In this document: piece after piece, positions 24,206 to 36,249 of the stretch | How positions within the stretch are numbered: the stretch's first letter is position 1 | How the letters are laid out: every line of letters starts with the position of its first letter | From: Linnemannia elongata | Taxonomy: Eukaryota; Mortierellomycota; Mortierellomycetes; Mortierellales; Mortierellaceae | Reading direction: 5' to 3' | DNA: 64,000 nucleotides | Assembly (NCBI GenBank): GCA_036320915.1 | Contig: JAXBDG010000004.1 | Span: 2,666,001-2,730,000, forward strand | Program-made: the position numbers and the translations under genes | The notes under the pieces: model-generated | What the model was told of the DNA's origin: nothing | What the model saw: only the letters and a program-made list of their open reading frames with translations | Database searches by the model: none

Positions 24206-27200
24206 GGCGTGTGCACTAATAATGAATAGAGTAGCAAGTGACCATTAGATAGTGTTTCGATGATACATAAAGGTCAGAAAGCGCAATGTCCATGTATCCT
24301 GTGTTTACCTTGGAGTAATTAAATATTCTTAAGCAGGGCTGTTGAGATTGGACAGGGCTGACACGATGTGGTACAGATGGCGTTGCAAAAAATGATTGGA
24401 AACAAGAATCTATTGCATAAGGAAAACAAGGCGCGATTAAGACAATGCGACCAAGGTAAACCATGGTATTCCGTGGAGTCGAGTGAACAACAACTCACAT
24501 TGGGAAGGGAGACGGAGCTGCTTGCTTGTTTGGTGTAATTGGAGGTTGCAGGGCGGTGCGTGCTTGGAAGAAATCTAAATGCATACAAAGTGTTGGTTAA
24601 CGCCTCAAGAAGTGACCTCATGCATTTACTAAACAGTGGCATGGCCTTACCTGGGAGAGAAAGAAGGCAAGGGGTTCTTAGAGTTGTTTTGGTTATTATT
24701 CTTGGTGCGTTGTGGGCAGGAGCTAGGAAGGCTAGAAAGTTAGAAACGAAAATGCCATGTTATTACCAGATGGAGAGAGTTAGCATGCGCCAAGCAGAAT
24801 AGGAAAGGGTTCATGCAGGCAAACACAATTGTCTAGGTACCAACAAAGCAATCTCATACCTGGTGAGAACGCTTCGTTATTTTTATGTTGGCCGGATTGG
24901 AAACGACAAGGAGGTAGACAGGTAATTGCTTTGGGGGGAGGGACAGGGTACCTCCTGGCTGAAGGGGGAAGCGTTGAGGCTAAGCTCGGTATGTGCCTTG
25001 AAATATTGGACGTGAGGGAGTTACCTCCACAACCTCGGAGTGCTCCGTACTTGTTAGGTACAAGACAGACAAGTACGCAAGAGGGCGACTTCAACTGAGC
25101 ACGGAGAAGGTGCAGTGAAGTTGAATGACGGAGAGATGTTGGAATGACGAATAGGTGTTATGGTGAGTAAGATGCCATGAATGCGAGGGAGAGAGAGATT
25201 GTGAAAAAAAAAACGAATAAATAAAGGTAGGGAGTAGAGACTATGGAGCAGGGGAGGAGAAATATGAGAGAGGGAGGAGGAAGGAGAGACTCCCATGGTA
25301 TGTTTGTTTATTTGTTCACCACCAGGCATGCCTTCCTTCCGCGGTATCCTCTATCACGTATTCCTTGCCATTTTTTCCTTGTTACAGGTCGATGAGCCAC
25401 AAACACTTTCAGTGGGAAGAAGGCAACGTTAGCTCCATTATTCGCAGTAAAAACAGAGAAGCAGAGGACAAAGGCGCTGCGAAGATGAATTGAGTACGTA
25501 TCCTATTCATCAACAACTGATCATCGAAAGATGGTCTTCGCCAGTCAAACCGGTATGTTTTACTTGAAGAGTCCTACTTTATTTAGATGTGCCATGCTAT
25601 CCTAACCTAGGAATCCATATCCTTTGCTTTCCATTGCACTTTTGTTGCCTGTTAGTTCCCCTTCTGTCCATCGTTCCATCGCGTTTTCTCTAGAAATGAA
25701 AAAGACATATCTGCCAAACCGAGGACGCAAATGTAAGTGTCCTGGGCATCCACACCTGCATCTCCTACAGAATCCCACGTCCCCCACTGTTGTTCAAAGA
25801 CTTAGCCAAAAAGAAAAGAGTAGTCATTCTTCTTTTGCTCCCGCGTTCCTTGCTTCAAAATACCACGGAAATGCCCCCCCCCTCCCTATCCACATTGCTC
25901 GCGACATTGCCACAACTCTCAGATGAACGTATGCCACCCGTGTACATTTCACAACCAGGAGCCCAGTGAGCATACTCAGAACGAAACCACCCAAGGTGGA
26001 ATTGATGGAATGAGGAAAAAGGTCCTAGACTTCCCCCCATAACTTTAGCTATGGTGTGCTGAATAAACACAAGTGTTGTTCATATGCTGCACAGTAACAC
26101 TGCAATGGAGAAGCTCCCGTGAACAGTTGAACCAGTTGTCTGAGTCAATGACCCATCCAGCTCAGTGATGCCCTGGAGTAGTAAAGGTGGTTGGTGGTTG
26201 TTCCCGATCCTGATGTCCAATTCGAAAAGTGGTTGGAGGTTGAGTGAATGGACGGTTAGCGAGAACTAGAGCAGATTGCAAAAGAGAAGTAGGGGGAGGT
26301 TAGAAGGGTTATGGAAAAAAAAGAAAGAAACGAAAAGTGCACACCTGGATCAATGCGAAAAACCATAAAGGTGATACGTGAGCGATCAAACAAGGATCAG
26401 TGCCTGGCAGCCTCACAACGACTGCTACATAGCTAGTGGTTGCTTTTCCAAGGATCAGGTTGAAGACCAAGGGCCAGGGTACCATGGATAAAAAATAGAA
26501 GACAAGAGACAGGAGGCTATTCGAAACTGAGAGAGATACTTTCCAAGGTACAGAGAAATATGTCACTCATGGCATTCCCACACCCCTTGTAGTCGACAAA
26601 AGATCCTGGTAGCGTGACTCCTCACTATCGAGGCATCGTTACTCAACCAGCCCAAATACGCCCTCGCCGAAAGACGCTTTTGAAGGGGAGTTGAATCCAA
26701 GTTTGAGTTACGCATTGGGAAACTAATCTCTATCAACATTCTTCTCGAACCAAGACATTTTGCTACAATGTCACCGACACGAACAACATGGGCAGAAGTG
26801 ATTGGCGCAGAAAAGGGTCATGCTCTTTTCGAGAAGGAAATCATGGTTATTGGAGTGCTTATGAATCGACGATCGTTCCTGTTGTTGATGTGAGTAACTT
26901 TCCAGATTCACAAGAATGAATAAGAGGAAGAGACAAAGTGATGAAAAGAGGAGGTCGATCGTGTGGGAAAGGGGAGTAATCGAGGGAGAGGAAGAGGTGT
27001 TATGAAAGGGAAATGTGGTTGGGAAAAGTGAGAAAGAAAGAAAAAGGAAAGAAGTGAATAAGAAGGGGATTGGGAATAAGCAGGGGAAAGGTATCCACAG
27101 AAATCAAACGCAAACTCAAGAACGGCACGTCACCGAAGCAAAGCCCGTATAACGAAGTGTTTGACGTTTTATGCTAAACGACGAACCAAACGATGAGCGG

Positions 27201-28656
27201 GAGTACTAACAAACAGGCAAGCGATACATTCACGATGGATGGTAAATAGCCCTCCTAACAGTGGGCTGCCAAAGGCGAGTCATTGTGTTGCTCATCATTG
27301 ATGATTGAAAACCTCCTTACGACGCGCTGTTCGATAGCCTCTCTTTTCGCGATTTTTCTTTTATTACGGACTACAACCGCGATTGGAACGGCACGATCCA
27401 CTCCCTAGTCTCCTAGTCTCAATGGTGTGGAGTCGTTGTTATTTCCAGTCTGTGTTCATCGGCCTGCGGAATGGGTGGTTATGACCAAGAGTCTTCCTTT
27501 ATCCTTTTCCCCCTTCCGTAGACGTAGACCCTCTATTTGTCCTATGCCACCCTCCCTGTCTTCTGTCTTGCCACCCACGTTCTCTTTTCGATAACTCCGA
27601 CCTCTCTCCCTCATACATCCCGCAACATTTTTCTTTGGTGTGCAGGTACCTTGTTCATTGCCATGTTACGTGCGAGGTGCGGGCTTAGTCAAAGAGCGCA
27701 AAAGGCTGTGTGAAGATTAAAGGAATAAGCCCGCTCTCTCATCTGAATAACTTGCCTGTCGCACTTTGACATCCTGCTCCACTCCAAGATTGTTCAGCAG
27801 GGTCTATGTAGTGTTTTCTATGTATGATTTCAGGGTTCTAGAATCCCCGCCTTCAGGGCTCAAGTTGCTTCTTTTCCCTCTGGCGCACACTTATGTCTCA
27901 AAAAGGGTAAAGACGACGAGAGCAAGATACGGGAGGGATGACGAGAAACAAGCAAGCAAGTATGGTAACTCCAGGTCTGAAAATCTCATGATATATATGC
28001 CTCCCTTTGGAGTCTTTTTTTAGGAAAAGAAAGGATGAGGCTGATTCAAAAATATGGGCGAGTATGTCGTCTTTGTGTGCCTGGGCCTTGTCTTGGTGAC
28101 TTTATGCCTGTAAAAATAGCACCGCCATACAACAGTTTCTTTGGTCATGACCTTCGCAGCCACAATACAGACACCACCAGTGGAGGAAAATCGGATAGGG
28201 ATAGGAAAGGGATAGGGAGAACGAATGATATTCTAGTTCCTTGTGGACAACGCAAAACACAACTCCCTGGAATGGGCTGGGGTGCTTGTTTGTCACCTTA
28301 GATATTTCCCCCGAACGAAAGGAAGGATGTGGCAGTGTTCACTGTAACGCTCTGTCAGTGTTATACTGTACATGTACATGGCAGTGCTTATTGCTTTGAC
28401 ACTTAGTGCTCTCTACTCCTTCGGGGCTGTGCCTCCAGAGCAAGACGGTCGAGCCATGTACTACCTTTTGAATAAAACCCCAATGGTCTCGCACAATAAT
28501 CGAAAAAAAAACTAACCACCAAAGGCAACATTCCTCACACAGGCGTACACCCTCTCTCTACATCTTCTCCCTTCCATCCACATCTCGCTCTTACCAAAGA
28601 GCATCAACACAGCATCACCGACAAAGAAACAGTAACACGCATACGAAAGGATAGAT
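24206..28656. other. intergenic region between the STAND and first S41 protease genes
   Basis: About 4.4 kb. 24206-25300 is the 5' flank of the STAND gene and has only short frames. 25300-28000 holds no ORF over 100 aa with recognisable sequence; a 41-codon ATG frame at 26768-26893 followed by a GTGAGT-like donor is the only hint of coding. 28000-28656 is the promoter of the protease gene and resembles the matching region before its paralog (see the duplication finding). No tRNA or transposon was seen. Confidence 0.5.
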
Positions 28657-30912
28657 ATGCTTACATCGTCACTCAAAAGCCTAGTTCTCTCGGCTTCAAT
28701 CGCCGTCTTGGTCACATTCACCAATGCCGCTCCTGCACCACCCGCCCCTGCACCTGGGCCTCCACCAGTCAGCCATCTCGACCCTTGCGGAATTCTCGGA
28801 GCCAAGAAACCCTCCCAAATCACCTACCGTGACGTCGCAAACTGCTACCGCGCCGTCCCTCTTAACAATGATTACGCTGCTGCGACTTTTTCCACTGTCC
28901 ACACACTGTTCAACGAGTTCTACATCTTCAAGGACTCGGCCATGATCGCCGACCTTCCTGCACCCTTCTCCAGTCCACCCACGGACATTATCAGGAAACT
29001 AGAGACGATCGGAAGGACCAAATATACTAGCGACTACATGTTCCATGACGACATCCGACGGGCGATTAATTCTTTGTACGATGGTCATGCTAACTACAAT
29101 GGTACGTATCAAAAGCTATGAAACCTAATAGGATATCACCAAAGCAATACCTGAATGAGAAATGGGCTGCTAACATGTAGATTTCATTTCTTTGTTCGTT
29201 TCTTTGTGGTTCAGTCGACTGTTACACACAGTACTACTTCTTGCAGAGTCTTGCGTTGTACGCTCCTGTCATTGATAATGTCCAGGTAATGCAAGCACCC
29301 CGACTTCATTTCTTGTTAATCTCGCCCTTACAAACATCACGCACAGTTTGTTAACATAAGATTTTTTGCACCCTGTTTTCATCCTTAGACCATTCGCGTC
29401 TTCACCGACGCAGCAGCCAGCCCTCGACGACAATACGAGGACTGTCTCGTCCGTACCATCAATGGCGTCGATGCCCTGACCTACCTCAAGAACTGGGCTG
29501 ATGAGGAACTCAACAGTTCCCACGATGCCGGTGTTCGTCTCAACTCAGCACTCGGTCGCCAGATTTTTGATATCAAGACCAGGACCTTTATGAACGCCGA
29601 TTCTGCCTTTGGTATCCGCTCCAGCCTTCCACCTACCGAATCCATCCAGTACCAGATCCAATGTGGCACAGCTCCCCCTGTTACTTTGAATGAACGCTGG
29701 AGAGTTCTGCCTCTGGTCAAGGGGCAGTTCCATGATGTGGCCTCGTTTGTGGAGAATACCTGTGCACCTCAGACGGCACCTACCGGTTCGCCCGGTGGTG
29801 AGAATGCCCTGCACGATATTGTCAAGGGTCGACTTATGCACAAGAGAGAGGAGCCTGAACATTACAAGAGGTACCTTGCCTACAAGGAGCGTCTCGCTGC
29901 TGAGGCAAAAGCAAAGGCTCATGAAGATGCTGCCCCTGCTCCACCGCCAACTCCTGCTCCAGGTCAACCCCAACAACAGTTTGCTGGTGCAGATTTGCTC
30001 AGTGCAGGAAACGGTACTGCCTTCTACCATCTCAAATCTCAGCCCAATGTCGGTGTCCTTGTCTTCCATACTTTTGACGCCGACCCCGATTACGAGGTGC
30101 CTAATTTGATCAGGGGACTCAAGACCTTTCATGCCCGCGGAGTGACCAAGCTGGTGATTGATTTACAGGGCAACGGTGGTGGCTTCATCAACCTTGCAGC
30201 GAACACTGTCAACACATTCTTCCCCAGCAATGAGTTCCTGGCTACCAACTTGGCGTCAGATCTTCGTGTCACACCTGTGATCCAACAGCTTGCCGCTGCC
30301 GCCTATAATCAAACTCATGGTATCTATGACTCTGCTCAGTATATCGACTTCAACAACAACAACCAAGCCTACACCGACGATAGTCTCTTCTCATCGCCTG
30401 TGTCTTACACTCGCGGCGGCCGCACGTCTCAGTACACCCAGAGAACCACCGCCACCGACGCTTTGGCACCCAACGACCCATCCCTGACGACCTTCGCATG
30501 GACCAACAACGCCGCCAACATCCGCATCCTGACCGACGGTCTCTGCGGGTCTTCATGCGCGATAGTTGCACACCACTTGACGAACGTCCATAAGGTCGAG
30601 GCATACGCTATCGGCGGTAACAATGGTGACTCCCTCTCGATGTACTCTTTTGCTGGCGGCACCGTCTCAGATGACAAGAAGATCAGCGGCTTCTACGAAG
30701 AAGTCAATCTCACCAGTCCTCTCGACCCTCTTCCCTATGCTTCCACTGTTGGATTGCCGATCCTCGAGATCTATTCTCATGGCAGTGATGTGCCCTTGGA
30801 GTATGATGCTGCGGTCTACCCTTCTGCGTACCGGATGGCGTATACTACTAGCAACTCGCAGGATCGTCATATCATGTGGGGAGAGGTTGCCTCTCATGCT
30901 TGGAACGCCTAA
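28657..30912 (+). CDS. secreted S41-family (tail-specific, CPAF-like) serine protease, copy 1
   Basis: Three exons 28657-29101, 29215-29285, 29389-30912, giving 679 aa. The start ATG precedes a signal peptide (about 24 residues, hydrophobic core LVLSASIAVLVTF, then a Pro/Ala-rich stretch), so the product is probably secreted. The N-terminal half matches the PDZ-like region of fungal CPAF-type S41 proteins. A Pro/Ala/Gln linker (PAPPPTPAPGQP) precedes the S41 core. Candidate catalytic residues are His144 in DGHANY and the Ser near residue 560 in DGLCGSSCA, the latter like the nucleophile motif of the family. A GNGGG motif lies about 120 residues before the Ser. Substrate unknown. It is paired with a close paralog at 33964, with identical intron positions and phases. 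AATAAA follows at 31054. Possible roles are nutrition or defence (inference). Confidence 0.88.
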
Positions 30913-31053
30913 AGTATGAGGTTGCTTTTTTTTAGTTCTTTCTTCTCCATTTTGTACAGTAGCATATAATTTTTTCATCTAGCTTTCTTTCCTTGGAGTG
31001 GAGACATTGTATGATGCTCCCCACTTGAATATTTTTGTATATATTAAAACGGA

Positions 31054-31059
31054 AATAAA
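31054..31059 (+). terminator. poly(A) signal of S41 protease copy 1
   Basis: AATAAA 142 nt past the stop. The surrounding sequence (CGGAAATAAAACATACC) is matched after the paralog at 36408, so the duplication includes the 3' end. Confidence 0.65.
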
Positions 31060-31143
31060 ACATACCAGTTATAGTCCAGTTTGTCTTTAAACTCAGAGGG
31101 ATATACTGAGAAGGTCCAGGTCTTGTTGGATTGGGATAACGGG

Positions 31144-31893
31144 TTATAGGAGAGCCTTGAAAGTGGCTGGGTCCAATGGCGGTCTGAAGGGCATAGGCAT
31201 ATTCAAAAAAGGCTGAAGTTGAACAGGAGCAACAGCGGTCGTAGGTCCCTGCGTGGCGCAGTTGGAAAATGAAGTGGAACGAGTAAGTCTGGTGGGGGAG
31301 CCATTCAATAATGTTGGAAGGTTTGCCCGGACGTGGTTTACTATCGGTGGCTGGGAGACCTGCGGCGGAAGCATGGAGGAAGCCATGTTGCTTTGAGAGC
31401 GAGCAGGGGTGGTGTAGACATCGTTAGTAGCGTAGTAAGGCGTCGGGGCTGTAGGTGAGTCAGCATTTGCGGTGCTAAAGGATGTACTATGCTCGATATG
31501 ATGATCTACGGCCGGTCGAGTTGATGGTGGTCGCTTCCTAAGGCTAAAAGCCCCATCTCTCAAACCCTGCTGTGGTAGAGGTCGAGGAAGAGTTTTCCTG
31601 TTGGTCTGTGAAGGCAAAAAGAGGTGGATTAATAAACGATTAAACAGCTCTAGGTTGCCAATACAAGCATAAATAAAGAGGGAACTTAAAGGAGACCCCA
31701 GCCCAAGTTCTTCCTCATCGTCGCTGATATCGAAGTGTGCAACATTTTTGCCTTTGAAGGACGTCCAGGTCTTTGAAACGCGAAGCCAACTGGAAGAGCC
31801 AGGCTCAGGCTCCCCAAAAGACTCAATAGATGCATCACTGTAATAGGACGTTTCTGAACCAACGTCCGATTCATCATCGTCAAAGATGCCCAT
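31144..31893 (-). CDS. hypothetical acidic/proline-rich protein
   Basis: 249-aa ORF from an ATG, not recognised. It starts with an acidic, Ser-rich segment (MGIFDDDESDVGSETSYYSD), has a Trp/aromatic patch (near SSWLRVSKTWTSFKGK) and a second acidic cluster, then a hydrophobic stretch (about residues 70-92) that could be an amphipathic helix or an unrecognised intron. The C-terminal 130 residues are Pro/Ser/Thr-rich and likely disordered, ending with FRPPLDPATFKALL. It lies convergent to protease copy 1, with 231 nt between stop codons. Codon choice is compatible with coding, but the gene could be lineage-specific or mis-delimited. Confidence 0.6.
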   Translation of the reverse strand: MGIFDDDESDVGSETSYYSDASIESFGEPEPGSSSWLRVSKTWTSFKGKNVAHFDISDDEEELGLGSPLSSLFIYACIGNLELFNRLLIHLFLPSQTNRKTLPRPLPQQGLRDGAFSLRKRPPSTRPAVDHHIEHSTSFSTANADSPTAPTPYYATNDVYTTPARSQSNMASSMLPPQVSQPPIVNHVRANLPTLLNGSPTRLTRSTSFSNCATQGPTTAVAPVQLQPFLNMPMPFRPPLDPATFKALL

Positions 31894-32231
31894 AGAGGGG
31901 AAGAGAAGAGCGGAAAGGGATGGAGGAGAGGAGATGCGAAATGGAGCAAGATACGACGTAAAACAAAAAAGGCGAAAGGATGGGCAGGCAATGTAATAAA
32001 GTGATGATATCGTGAAAGGGAATGAAAGAAAGACAAAGTAAGGGCAAGGTGAGTGAAAAGAGAGAAGAGGGGAAAGGCGTGCGAGAGGAAGGAGGGAAGG
32101 GTGGAAAGAAGGGTGAAGAGGAAGAGGATAGAGAATAGAGAAGTAAAGAACGAAGATGCCATGGTGGCTGTTACTTGTATTCAGGGTGCCATTTCCTTAA
32201 TTCTTCCTACCTACCTGCGGGAGGCAGAATA

Positions 32232-32263
32232 CCGCTCGGTATGAGGTATAATACCTCTAGCGG
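32232..32263. repeat. imperfect hairpin with GAGGTAT/ATACCTC arms
   Basis: The inner arms GAGGTAT (32243-32249) and ATACCTC (32251-32257) are exact reverse complements around one A. Outer arms CCGCT (32232-32236) and AGCGG (32259-32263) also pair. The TACCTC core recurs in the minisatellite that follows. Confidence 0.8.
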
Positions 32264-32291
32264 AGAAGTAAAATACCTCTTGCAACAATTA

Positions 32292-32451
32292 TTTTTTACC
32301 TCTAACCTACAAGTATTTTACCTCTAACCTACAAGTATTTTTTACCTCTAACCTACAAGTATTTTACCTCTAACCTACAAGTATTTTACCTCTAACCTAC
32401 AAGTATTTTTTACCTCTAACTTACAAGTATTTTACTTCTTCTCAACAGGTA
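32292..32451. repeat. minisatellite, seven tandem units of 22 or 24 bp
   Basis: Unit consensus TTTTACCTCTAACCTACAAG followed by TA. Unit boundaries: 32292, 32316, 32338, 32362, 32384, 32406, 32430, ending 32451, with lengths 24, 22, 24, 22, 22, 24, 22. The length change is two extra T at the start of a unit. The first six units are nearly identical (one C-to-T in unit six) and the seventh is degenerate. Confidence 0.95.
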
Positions 32452-33963
32452 TTGTACCTGTGACTGCGATGAAAGATTTTACCTCTTGTTGCTCAATTGG
32501 TCAAAAGGTCAAGATATTGGTACCTCCTCTCATTCAGGTTATCCGTGAGTATTCTGGCAACCTTGATCTAATTTTTTTACGGTTCCTTCTATTGTGACAA
32601 AGTCAATGAGAAAGAGGCGTTGGTATCAATTCTAGCTTCTAGCCCAGTGAGCAGTAACAGCAATTAGGACAGGGTCTATAAGATGAACGGAAATGACTCC
32701 AAGGGATTCGCATATATGAGTTTGAAAGGAAAAAACCGAGTCCTGACAGTAAAACTACACTCCTTTGTGTTGGGGTATGTTGAGCTTTCTGTGCCTCTAC
32801 CAGACAGTGAATGCTAACTGCAAGTGTGTAGTTGCCATACGGTGGTATGTCGGTTTGTATCGATGATGGGTGAAATGTTGACAGTCGATGGGTTCAGAAA
32901 GCAATATATTCAAAAAAAAGTTTACGATCAAAAAATGAAGAAAAGAAAAAAATGTCGTTCTCGACCTCAACTCGGGCACTGGGCTAAGCCCAACGGTCGA
33001 CACCCATACACTACGCCGCACTTTGTATCTCTGCAACGTTTTTATTTGTTTCTCTGTCTTGCATCCATTCATTTCCTTGTTGTGTGTATGGTAGGAAGTC
33101 GACGGACAATGGCTGTGCAGCAAAGGAGGGTAAAACATATTTCCCGCCACTGAAATCCATACGCTGCTCTCCCTTGATGTCCTGCCCTGAAAAGGTCACT
33201 ATATGGTCTTTGGTACATTGTCCATGTATAGCCTTGCTCCAGCCCAGTGTTATTTTTTTCCCTTGTTTTTCTTCCCGGTCCAACTTTATATCTTGAAATA
33301 GGAGACCAGGGAAGAAATTAAGAGAGAAGGCGAGGATGACAAGCTAAGGAGATACAAAAGGTTTCTAAGGTATGTACTGGCTCATTATATCCTCCAGGTT
33401 ACGCCTTTTTTTAGGAAACGAAAGAAAGAGATTACTGGCGAACATTTTTTTCTGTGCCTGTGCCTGTGCCTGTGCCATGACTGTGTAAAAATATCACCGC
33501 CGCCTGGTCAAGTGTTATTTTTATGCCCTTCACGACCACATTACCAAGGGAAAGTACTATTCTACTCCCTTCTTGAGACTCTAGAAACGTTGATTGCCTT
33601 GTCCTTTTGCAATCACCGCGACGGTATTTAGGAAAAAAACATGTGGCTGTGCTTTACAAAACATGCCGACAAATATCCACACCTCATCAATCATGTCACT
33701 TCTATACCTGGCAACGCCTGCTCTCCCCTTGAGAGGCTATGTGACAATGCGAAGCGGGGAGGTGCGATCTTCTTCTCCTGTATTTGAATAAATAGCACCA
33801 ATGGTTCCGCACTAGAAACCAAAACATTTCTTACTATCAAAGGCACTCCACTCTATCTCTCTATCCTCTATCCACACCTCCCCTCAAAAATAACCTACAA
33901 AAACAAAACTATAACCAACAACGTGTAGGAACAACACGCAGACACATACTTAGGAGAATAGAA

Positions 33964-36249
33964 ATGCGTACCTCGTCACTCAAAGGCCTGGGCCTCTCGG
34001 CTTCGATCGTTATCCTGGCCACATTCACCGCTGCTGCCCCTGCAGCACCTACGTCCGCGCCAGCACCCTCACCTAAACCAGGATCTCCGCTTACTAGCCA
34101 CCTCGACGCCTGCGGCCGGCTTGGTGCCAAGGCCCCCAAAGCGATCACCTACCAAGATGTCGCCAACTGCTATCAAGCCATCCCTTTCAACAATACCCAC
34201 GCAGCTGCGACCTTTTCGACCATATACACATTGTTCAACGAGTTCTACGTCTTCAAGGATACTGCTCTGACGCCCAATCTCCCTGCGCCCTTCTCCAGTC
34301 CCCCAACAGACATTTTCGAAAAGCTGGAGGCGATTGGAAGGACCATGTATACTAGCGACCACAAGTTCCACACTGATGTCCGTCGAGCAATTAACACCTT
34401 GTACGATGCTCATGCCAGTTACTATGGTAAGGTATTTTGGCGAAATTCCTCCGTTATGGTAGAGCTGGTGTATGCCAGAGGGTAATGAGCAACTGAATGC
34501 TAACATGATGACCCTTTTGTTGTTCATTCTTCTTGCTTGTGTAGTCAAATGCTACATCGGGTACTACTTCAAACAGGACCTTGCGTTGTATGCCCCGGTC
34601 ATCAATAATGTCCAGGTAAGACACGTACTTCGGTCGTTTTCTGTTTTTTTTTTTTTTTTTTTACACAATTCAACAAACTATGGGTTGTAGTGGTAACACA
34701 GTAATTTTTTCACCATATTCTTCATTAGACCATCCGAGTGTATTCCGATACCGCCAAAGGCCCCCAGCGACAATACGAGGGCTGCCTCGTCCGCACCATC
34801 AACGGCGTCGACGCCCTAACCTACCTTAAAACTTGGGCCGATGAAGAGGTCAACATCTCACACGATGCCGGTGTCCGACTCAACGCTGCCCTGAACTCCC
34901 AGAGCTTTAACCTCGACACCAAGACTTTTCAGAACGCCGACGGTCAATTCAGCGTTCGAGCCCATCTACCCCCTACCGCAACTATCAAGTATGAGATCCA
35001 GTGCGGTCATGCCCGGCCTATTGCACTGGAGGAGCCCTGGCAGATTGTGCCCTTGGTCAAGGACAAGTTCACTGATGTCAAGTCGTTTGTGGAGAATGTC
35101 TGCGCGACAAAGCCTGAACCTGCAGGAGCCGAAGATGGCAAGAATGCCTTGCGCGATGGGATCAAGGGTGGTTTGCTTCATATGAGAGAGACGCCTGAAC
35201 ATTACAAGAGGTACCTCGCCTACAAACAGCATGCTGCTGCTGAGGCCGATGCAAAGGCTCTTGAAGATGCTGCCCCTGCTCCACCGCCAACTCCTGCTCC
35301 AGGTCAACCCAAACAACAGTTCGCTGGCGCAGATTTGCTCAGTACCGGAAACGGTACTGCCTTCTACCATCTCAAGTCCCAGCCCGATGTCGGTGTCCTT
35401 GTCTTCCATACTTTTGACGCCGACGCCGATTATGAGATGCCTAATCTGATCAAGGGACTCAATGCCTTCCATGCCCGTGGGGTGACCAAGCTGGTGATTG
35501 ATTTCCAGGGCAACGGTGGTGGCTACGTCAGACTTGCAGCGAACACTGTCAACACCTTCTTCCCCAGTACCGAATTCCTGGCGAATAGCTTGGCGTCCGA
35601 CCTTCGTGTCACCCCTGCGATCCTGCAACTTGCCACTGCTTCCTTTGGTAAAACTGGTAGTATCTATGACGCCTCTCAGTTCATCGATTTCAAGAACAAC
35701 AACCAGCCCTACATCGACGACGCTATGTTCTCCCAGCCCGTCACTTACACTCGCGGCGGCCGCGCCTCCCAGTACACCCAGATGGCCACGTTGCCAGAGG
35801 CTCTGGCACCCAACGACCCATCCCTGGCGACCTTTGCATGGACCAACAACGCAACCAACATCCGCATTCTAACCGACGGCCGCTGTGGATCTGCCTGTGC
35901 AATCGTCGCTCACCACTTGGCAAACGTCCACAAGGTCCAGGCATACGCAATCGGCGGTAGCAGTGGCGCTCCCCTATCGATATACTCCTTTGTCGGTGGC
36001 GTCGTCTCGAACGCCAAGGATATTCACAGTGAGTATGCTGAACTCAACCTCACCAGTCCTCTCAAGCCTTTGCCTTATGCTTCGTCGATCAGCTTGCCAC
36101 TCTTGGAGATCTATGCTCAAGGTAGCGCTGTGCCTTTGGAGTATGATGCTGCAGTCTATCCTGCCGCGCACCGACTGTCGTACACTCTTGCCAACTCACA
36201 AGATCGTCATGTCATGTGGGGAGAGGTTGCCTCGCATGCTTGGAAGTAG
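33964..36249 (+). CDS. secreted S41-family (CPAF-like) serine protease, copy 2
   Basis: Three exons 33964-34426, 34545-34615, 34729-36249, giving 684 aa, with the same intron positions and phases as copy 1 and an identical middle-exon length of 71 nt. A signal peptide (hydrophobic core near LSASIVILATFTAAAP) is followed by a Pro/Ala stretch. The candidate catalytic His is at residue 150 (DAHASY); the Ser sits in DGRCGSACA. The linker PAPPPTPAPGQP and the GNGGG motif are retained. The S41 core is nearly identical to copy 1 while the N-terminus and the C-terminal third differ more, so both look functional. A poly(A) signal is at 36408. Substrate unknown. Confidence 0.88.

Larger units (their letters stand above)
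31894..33963. other. intergenic region with minisatellite, hairpin and the second protease promoter
   Basis: About 2.1 kb. 31894-32200 is the 5' flank of the acidic ORF. 32220-32540 holds a hairpin and a tandem repeat (listed separately). 32540-33380 shows nothing recognisable. From about 33400 the sequence resembles the promoter of protease copy 1. Confidence 0.55.

Noticed and set aside
26768..26893. 41-codon ATG frame near 26.8 kb with a GTGAGT sequence at its end
   Set aside because: Too short, no partner exon found within reach, no homology recognised.
31600..31700. Possible intron in the acidic/proline-rich ORF before a CACAG acceptor
   Set aside because: No donor gives an in-frame join: GTATTG leads to a stop, and the others are weak or phase-incompatible.
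32292..32451. CRISPR-like array
   Set aside because: Units are contiguous with no unique spacers, and the genome is eukaryotic; it is a minisatellite.
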